Shown here: one piece after another, positions 58,090 to 64,000 of the stretch
Numbering within the stretch: position 1 is the stretch's first letter
Layout of the letters: each line of letters starts with the position of its first letter
Source of the DNA: Cercophora sp. LCS_1
Taxonomy: Eukaryota; Ascomycota; Sordariomycetes; Sordariales; Lasiosphaeriaceae
Direction: 5' to 3'
DNA length: 64,000 nt
NCBI GenBank assembly: GCA_036250225.1
Contig: JAPZLL010000009.1
Span: 186,001 to 250,000, forward strand
Translations under genes and position numbers: made by a program
The notes under the pieces: model-generated
What the model was told of the DNA's origin: nothing
Database searches by the model: none
What the model saw: only the letters and a program-made list of their open reading frames with translations

Positions 58090-59241
58090 ATGCCAATTGA
58101 ACCGATTCCCTCATTTCTCCGAGTCTGGTGGCGCCGGACAGGATCGACGGGCACTCCGAAACAAGTCATCTTGTGCTTCGACATGCTAAACAAGACGCAG
58201 ACGGAGATCAAAAAGCAATTCCGGGAATCAACGACCGACTGGCTCAACTGTCCCCTGGGAGTCTACTCCATCCTGGCCAGTGCCGTGGTCTCACGCTTTG
58301 ACACGGCGTTGTGGGGATTCCGCAAACCCGTTCGGACCATTGAAAAGGTTCGGTCTCTTCTGCCTTGCTTCGTTACTTCGTGTACAAGTTAGGAGATGGA
58401 TGCTAACCCCGTCTCAACCAGGAACGGGAACCGCCTGACACGCTTTTCGACGACCCCAAATTAGACCCCGACGACAAATCCGAGCCGGAATCCGCCGATG
58501 AAAGACGCTACCAGTACACGCGCCAGCGCTACTTCAAGATGCACGACCTCGCACGACACATCATCCACGAAACCGAAATCCTCAACGTTGCAGCAAGAAC
58601 ACTGACCGCCATTTTGGGAACACAAAACGAAGTATGCGAGGGCAAAAAGGACATGCTCCTGTGTGCCCAGAGCCACAGGAGCGTCGAGGTTGCCGAACAG
58701 CAGATCCAGAACCTCAGTCTGCGAGCTGGGGCTTTTGAGAAGAGGTTGGAGAACGAGATCAAACTGGTGAGTTATTATATCGCATTGGCAGGTTTGTGGC
58801 TTTTAACAGTCGATTACCTAGGCTTTCAACCTTTCGGCTGCCGAGGACAACAAGACGTCCAAGGGTATCCTCGAGGAGAACAGAAGTGATAGTAAGGAGT
58901 TGACAAAGCTCGTGTCTTCGCTCACCATGATCTTTCTCCCTGCTTCCTTCGTTTCGGTGGGTTCACCTCCAAAACACGTTCTGCTCTCTGCTTTGGATGA
59001 GTGTTGACTATTGGGCAAGGGTTTCTTCGGCATGAACTTTCTCGACTACGAAGGCGCAACTATCCAAGTATCAACCAGCCTTTGGATGTTCTTCGCAACG
59101 GCCATCCCGTTGACAATCCTGGCCGTTGCGTTGTGGCAGATTTTCTCCAGACGGCACCGTGAACAACAGGCAGCACAGCGGGACATCGAATCCTATGAAA
59201 AAGGAAAGATCCGGCGGCGAACGAGCACTGCTATCCGGTAA
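58090..59241 (+). CDS. CorA-like membrane protein with intact GMN motif
   Basis: Four exons (58090-58347, 58422-58766, 58822-58956, 59020-59241; introns 74, 55 and 63 bases) give 319 residues from ATG 58090. An in-frame ATG at 57925 would add 55 residues but overlaps the divergent gene's start. A long helical section (LARHIIHETEILNVAARTL, QQIQNLSLRAGAFEKRLENE) leads to the first membrane helix (LVSSLTMIFLPASFVS), the loop GFFGMNFLDYEG and the second helix (LWMFFATAIPLTILAVALW). A basic tail ends the protein. The FGMN loop after the first helix is the CorA signature. The N-terminal domain is much shorter than in typical fungal CorA-like proteins, so truncation is possible. Confidence 0.7.
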
Positions 59242-59499
59242 AGCAAAGGCGATTTCTAGTCAATCACACAAGTAAATGGGCGATGAGCGGAGGGTGCGGG
59301 ACATATGGGAGCCCTGGAATGCTTTGTTTGATAAAGCATCATGCGTCCCTTCAAGATCGACACGGGAACTACTAAACTTGTCCTCCCACTATCGAGAGAC
59401 GATCACTAATTCTATCGAGTTCGGCCTCGAAGCAAAACGCCGTGATCTTATGAACTTGACGAAAATCTTTCACCACTCAACTCGTAGGAATTTATCTCC

Positions 59500-59734
59500 C
59501 TATTGCGATGACCTTTGTGGTAAGCGTGAGATTTGCCGTGACATGTTTCTCAACTGTTTCAATCGGCCAGGATCCCGAAAGATCCAGATAAAGAGCCCTC
59601 CAAACATATATGTGCCTCCCGAAATTGATACGGTGGTTATGATGAACCAGGACAGCTGGTCGGGGTCACCCCCATCGAATAGATCCAGGGCAAAGAGAGC
59701 CTAACAGGACACAAGGAATATTGTTAAAAATATC

Positions 59735-59775
<41 letters not shown>

Positions 59776-61704
59776 TGAAGGGGGCGACCCGGATGAGTCG
59801 GACTACCTCAAACTTACTGCAGCAAAACTTAGCGGTTGGTAGAAAAGAGTCACAACCGAGACTGCCAAAGTGTAATATAACGTAGCAGTTGTCTTCGCCG
59901 CCTCCCGGAATATTGTAGTGCCAGAGATCTAAACCCAAGAGTTCCAAGTATGAGCATATGGATTGTGTCCATGGATTAAGATAGCCGGATGCGGAGCTCG
60001 CCTTGTCTTGAATCATTTTGACTTTTTCCTCTTTCCTTCTGATGCGGACTAAAAGTGCAGTTCCCATGCGTCTCTGATGCGACAATACGCTCTCCCAGTT
60101 GCCCTTCGCCGTCTTGATGAGGTGGTCCCGGCGGGCTTGACAGACTTCTGGGGAGGGCAAAAAGGTCGGAAATGCGTTTGTGGCCTCTGGGCGGAAATAG
60201 AGCCGCTCCGCGTCTTCGACTACCCGGCATAGATCATCCATGCTTTCTTGAATCCATTCGCGTGCGGTGGAAAGAATACCAGCAGCACCACAGTACAATT
60301 CGAATCGCTCGCGATCGATCGATCGCACTAAACTGTGGGACATCCAGAGACTTCCCATTCCTGTTTGGATGAGTGTACCTATCGCTAACGTCGGCAGCGA
60401 GGGCGACATCAACTTCGTCGAGTAGACGAATCCATTGTGCTTCCCACTCGAAGAAACGAGCAAATTCTGAAAGCGAACGCCGCAAGCCCCGTTGCGCGGG
60501 CCGAAGGGAGGATGTTGACTGCTGTCCAAGCATCGGCGTCGTCCAATTGCCCAAGTTCTTGCAAGCTTGTGAAAGAATCAGCTACCGTGACCAGAGAAAA
60601 CACAGGCAAATCCACCTCCCAAGTAGATTTGAGGCCAATGGAGCAGCGGGTCTCGCAGAATGCAAACGCTCGTTGATTGGGGAGAACCAATGTCTTGGAT
60701 GTTCTCGTCAGACCAGAGGGAAGGAACCTCAAGAGCCGTGGTGCTGTGAGTATATGCGTGTGGTATTGAAGGGAAATGTCCTCCCGTTGGGGGGGGTTTG
60801 AACGCCGATATCCCGGCACACTCGGTCGTACCACTCCCCCAGCACCGTCGATCCATTCCCCAGGTTCCTGCAAACTGTTCCCAGAAGGCGAACGCCACAA
60901 GACGCCTCGATGAGTCTCTCGGCGTGCCGTTCTGATTGGTTTCGAGTAAATCACGGTCGTTGCATAGCTGGTAAACAATGATAGGAGATATTTGTTCAAA
61001 ATCGAGACCAGCTACCCCGATGTTCCTACACAGAAACATCAGCCTCAACCATGACAAATGGGTATCGCGCTAGCTAATAAGTAAGTTTGCGCCGCCTCAG
61101 GGCAAGCAGGCACCCGAGTTTGGTCACTTACCACTCTCTCCCGAAGCGTTGGCTTGCCCAAGGACAGGACAAGGATTGCCCTTCCTCCTTCTGGAACTTA
61201 CCGCCACGCCGCTGTTAGCCAACATACAACGTGCGTGTCCTAGGTTTCTAGTATGAATGTGCTTACAATATGCTCCTTGATCTCGACTTTGTTCAACTGA
61301 GGGGAAACATGAATTTGACGTCCGGTGTTGTTCGGATGTTGTGGATCGCCACCAGCCGTATCATCCCGGATGCTCGCATCTACGATCGCAAGTTTGCTCA
61401 CACGGCCATCGTGATCGTAACCGAATTCGTCGTACTCAATAGGCATATTGCCGTGCAGTGACTTAGTGGTGTCGATAGACCACGACAAAACATTCGACAA
61501 ACCGCGAGGCGCATCACTGTGTCGGTTTACCAAGGGCATATGCCATCGGGGTAAAGATGAAAGTGAATCCCACACCCGCGACCTCAATGACTCTTCTGTC
61601 GGCAGCTGTCGAATCTGATAGCCGACCGTTCGCTCTTCGTCATAACGGGTGACGACCGAGCCAGAAGCGTTGCCTGCGTTTTCTGCAGGCAGTGTGGCTG
61701 CCAT
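59500..61704 (-). CDS. CorA-like membrane protein that has lost the GMN motif
   Basis: Seven exons traced: 61704-61267, 61190-61132, 61025-60616, 60565-60379, 60332-60002, 59928-59818, 59700-59500, summing to 578 residues with no internal stop. The soluble part includes NIGVAGLDFEQISPIIVYQL, FEWEAQWIRLLDEVDVALA and EWIQESMDDLCRVVEDAERL. A helix with REAAK leads into the first membrane segment (TLAVSVVTLFYQPLSFAA). The loop after it reads ALFALDLFDGG where CorA has GMN. The second helix is WFIITTVSISGGTYMFGG, then a basic tail. The intron at 60001-59929 would be GC-AG. The last intron (59817-59701) contains a 37-base homopolymer (T on the sense strand). The exon 3/4 junction is the least certain. 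Confidence 0.65.
59736..59772. repeat. Poly-A tract (A37; T37 on the sense strand of the overlapping gene)
   Basis: An uninterrupted homopolymer inside the last proposed intron of the CorA-like gene at 59500-61704. On the coding strand it is a pyrimidine tract some 35 bases upstream of the acceptor. Confidence 0.85.
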
Positions 61705-62339
61705 GGCAATCTCGGGCGGTGATGGGTCGCGATTGTGAGATCCGAATGTGTTCCTCTCCGGATATCCGGAGTTTAGCGATAAAGGGTCCCGTGGTGAAGA
61801 TAGGTAAAGGTTGGTCGAGCCCAGGGATGGGGAGGAGCAAAGGACTCGAGGGTGAGGGGTTTCTTCACCATGGTATTTAAAGACAGCGAGAAAAGTGCCT
61901 ATGAACACACTCACCAAACCGAACTGGCCGCAGTCACCTTGCAAAAACTGCCTCGGCTGCGGTCTCAGGTCTCATTGGGCACCGGTTGCGCTGGGCCCCC
62001 TGCTCAGGCCAGCTGTTTGCCGTACACGTAGACGTGGACACCCTGATTGGGACCAACATCAACCAGGCTTGTCAAGGATTTCTCACACCTCAAATCAGGC
62101 AGCTACGAGAACTACCCTACAAGTACAGACCGCCGATGCCATTGTGGCTGAAACCCACCTGGCTGTCCACTGCAACTTTTGTAACAGGTGACAGGCAGGT
62201 GCCACTGCACCAACGAACCAAAAGATTCACAATGCTTGATGTCGGGCACCAAGCATGCCTGCCTCACTGCTTTATAAAGCCTGTGAAGCCAGTGTGCGTT
62301 ACAAAAAGAATTAATATATATTCTTTTAAAAGTATGTAA
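61705..62339. other. Intergenic
   Basis: Likely promoter of the minus-strand CorA-like gene, followed by AT-rich DNA near 62300-62345. No gene recognised. Confidence 0.5.
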
Positions 62340-62470
62340 TAAATTCTGTGACGTTCCATGTCTCTACCGGCCTTTGGGTCTTCTTTGCCACTGCAACCCC
62401 ACTCAAGATTTTGGGGATTGTACTCTGGAGGTGTTTTACCAGACGACGGAGTCAATTGCTTGAACCTAAA
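62340..62470 (+). pseudogene. Fragment of a CorA-like second membrane helix
   Basis: The plus-strand reading VTFHVSTGLWVFFATATPLK, then ILGIVLWRCFTRRR, lines up with ATIQVSTSLWMFFATAIPLT, then ILAVALWQIFSRRH in the CorA-like gene that ends at 59241. Nothing upstream of it encodes the first helix or the GMN loop, and AT-rich non-coding DNA replaces it. It is a decayed partial duplicate about 3 kb from its nearest relative. Confidence 0.6.
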
Positions 62471-62745
62471 GTGCGGGATATTGAGCCTTTTTGGGCAATA
62501 GGGCAAGGTTTGGCGATAAGAAAGCACTACAACTACGTTGGGGAGATGACCAGATGGAGATATAGACTGATTTCTGTTCATCCGGTTTTCGTTTCCACAC
62601 TTCTCATGCAAGGGGACGGTGGAACGCAATAAATGTATCCCAACTCTCGCTGACCCCAAACTACAACCTGTCTACCTAGCTAACCTCGTTGCTTCTTCAT
62701 GCTCACAAGGCCACGTGAAAGCGTGTACTCGAGTAAATAGACTCT

Positions 62746-63226
62746 CTAGTCTTCGCTGGTGGTCTCTGGGTAAACCCCAGGGAGCGGGACCCCTGATGTG
62801 CTGCTAGTAGAGGACCTCCTTGAATTGGCCGTTCTGGAGGTCGTGTCAGGCGGCGAAGTCTCAGAGGACCACGTTGTGGCTTCTGCGGAAGAGGGCACCG
62901 CAGCAGCTTCGACCTCACGCCGGTCACCGCTTGTCTGCTCCCGGAAAGATCCCAAAGTGTTGCGGTAGTTATGGCCGGTCACGGCGGCCGCAGTGCCGGC
63001 AGCGGCCAACCCGCCTCTGATGTAGTGACCATTGCGAGGACCAATGTGCGTCGTCGGCCTGAGAGGCTTGTTAACTGTCCGTGTTCCTTGCGGGACTCGA
63101 CGTGCAAGAGAGTATGTACTCACTGAGTTCCTTGGGCGTGTAAGGACTGCTTGAGGACCCCCTCTGTTCTAGGGAATGTGGCAAGTGATGAGTGCGGTGA
63201 GGACGGATAGGGCCAGGATGAGACAT
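62746..63226 (-). CDS. Hypothetical Ser/Thr-rich protein with an Ala/Gly hydrophobic segment
   Basis: Tentative two-exon model: from ATG 63226 (MSHPGPIRPHRTHHLP) to a donor at about 63123 (GTGAGT), a ~49-base intron, then IGPRNGHYIRGGLAAAGTAA and a Ser/Thr-rich tail to a stop at 62746. The intron is well formed and keeps phase. The Ala/Gly segment could be a weak membrane helix. A longer frame upstream (ATG 63446, MPRTITAPASCDVDAPVWID) might contribute a first exon. I do not recognise a family, and the gene may not be real. Confidence 0.35.
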
Positions 63227-63735
63227 CTGAAATGAGGTTGCCAACAGCGTGACACGCTTCAATGATGACATCCAAAGGTTTGACAGCTACCCAAACCGCC
63301 CTGCCGTGTGGCATGCCAACAGCCAAATTTGGATATTTTAAGCGAGATTCTCTGCTTTTCCTGCACACTTTCGCAAATAGAAAAGGGTCGATCCAAACTG
63401 GAGCGTCAACATCACATGAGGCGGGCGCCGTTATGGTGCGCGGCATGCCAACAAATCCTAGCCCTGCTATTTTGTTGTGTTGGACCCATTACATGTCATC
63501 ACGAGGATATGGGCGATCCCATACCTCAGAGAGCTAAGTAGGACGCCTCGAGATATCTCTCGCTCTGATATAACTATGACCAATCAACTTTGCGAATTCC
63601 AGTGAGGATCTACGAAAAACAGAACCCAGATAGAAACATGAGTAAAATATCATTCAACACTGTCGAGCCAAAAGTAATTGTACCAGCTACCTGGTCTAGC
63701 AGAGGCTATATCTGACAAATACACCAGTCCGCCTC

Positions 63736-64000
63736 CTACTTAATCTCAATCTTATGCGTCCCCTTCTTCTCCATCTTGGGCACCATAATATCCAACACGC
63801 CATGATTGAACTTGGCCTCGACCTTATCCTGATCCACTGTAGCAGGGAAGTTGAACACCCGACTGAACTCGCCAAAGCTCCTCTCACTTAGCCAGTACTT
63901 GGTCTTCCCCTCCTTGCTACTCTCATCCTTCTTGGAAGCACTCGAAGTATCACCCTTCTTCCCCTCAATCTTCTTCTTATCGCCACTTCCCTCAATCATA
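63736..64000 (-). CDS. Hsp20/alpha-crystallin small heat-shock protein, C-terminal part
   Basis: The gene enters from the right edge of the window, so only the C-terminal ~88 residues are visible. The alpha-crystallin domain is recognisable from YWLSERSFGEFSRVFNFP, VDQDKVEAKFNHGVLDIMVP (with the conserved GVL) and the C-terminal HKIEIK, where an IxI-type tail binds neighbouring subunits. A charged Lys/Ser/Asp/Glu insert sits just before the visible domain (GKKGDTSSASKKDESSKEGK), as in other fungal Hsp20 proteins. By family it is an ATP-independent chaperone that holds unfolding proteins. Start and promoter are outside the window. Confidence 0.88.
   Translation of the reverse strand, partial: MIEGSGDKKKIEGKKGDTSSASKKDESSKEGKTKYWLSERSFGEFSRVFNFPATVDQDKVEAKFNHGVLDIMVPKMEKKGTHKIEIK

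Noticed and set aside
59276..59704. Plus-strand frame of 142 codons
   Set aside because: It is antisense to the last exon and intron of the minus-strand CorA-like gene, which has clear membrane-helix content and phase agreement.
61132..61266. A 5-base micro-exon (CGGCG between CTAACAG and GTAAGT) in the CorA-like gene
   Set aside because: A single intron ending at TTCCAG (61191) gives a better branch-to-acceptor distance and a 59-base exon in phase. The CTAAC branch site is only three bases from the first AG, so that AG is probably skipped.

Overview
The window is nuclear DNA of a filamentous ascomycete (Pezizomycotina), most likely a Sordariomycete. The genes are widely spaced and carry short GT-AG introns of about 40-120 bases with CTAAC/CTGAC-like branch sites. 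There is an intron-containing tRNA, and many families are typical of this group: an APSES/ankyrin cell-cycle factor, a PTH11-like receptor, a 2EXR protein, ankyrin proteins with a fungal N-terminal domain, an APH-type kinase and CorA-like membrane proteins. No rRNA, CRISPR array, plasmid or phage feature was seen. Gene models were built by tracing reading frames across splice sites and checking that joined exons sum to whole codons. No transcript or database evidence was available.

Region 1 (1-19.3 kb) is gene-poor. One serine/proline-rich membrane-anchored protein (8784-10205, minus) sits between two long stretches without a convincing gene (1-8783 and 10206-17132). These stretches hold homopolymers, a microsatellite and a G10/C10 inverted repeat. 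The MBF-type transcription factor Mbp1/Res (17133-19290, minus) follows, and its upstream DNA carries a cluster of ACGCG elements, the core of the sites this factor family binds.

Region 2 (19.9-33 kb) is ordinary metabolic and housekeeping sequence: a TauD-like 2-oxoglutarate dioxygenase, a DMT/SLC35-type transporter, a membrane protein with an internal ~30-residue repeat, a MetE C-terminal-domain-like zinc methyltransferase, an F-box protein, and a secreted YtcJ-like amidohydrolase.

Region 3 (33.9-64 kb) looks accessory. It holds a SERAC1-like alpha/beta hydrolase with Cys at the nucleophile position, fused to a helical C-terminal domain; a Cys-rich single-pass membrane protein; a WW-domain protein; tRNA-Thr(UGU); a Ras-association protein followed by two degraded copies of its C-terminal module; a broken ankyrin gene; a PTH11-like receptor; a 2EXR pseudogene with CAG-to-TAG type stops; a multipass membrane protein with a Gly/Arg tail; three CorA-like membrane proteins whose GMN signature ranges from intact to lost, plus a CorA-like fragment; an APH-like kinase; a nucleoside-phosphorylase-superfamily protein; and the C-terminal end of an Hsp20 protein at the window edge. 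The mix of effector-type domains, duplicated fragments and disabled genes fits a fast-evolving locus, possibly one for non-self recognition or stress sensing. That reading is inference.
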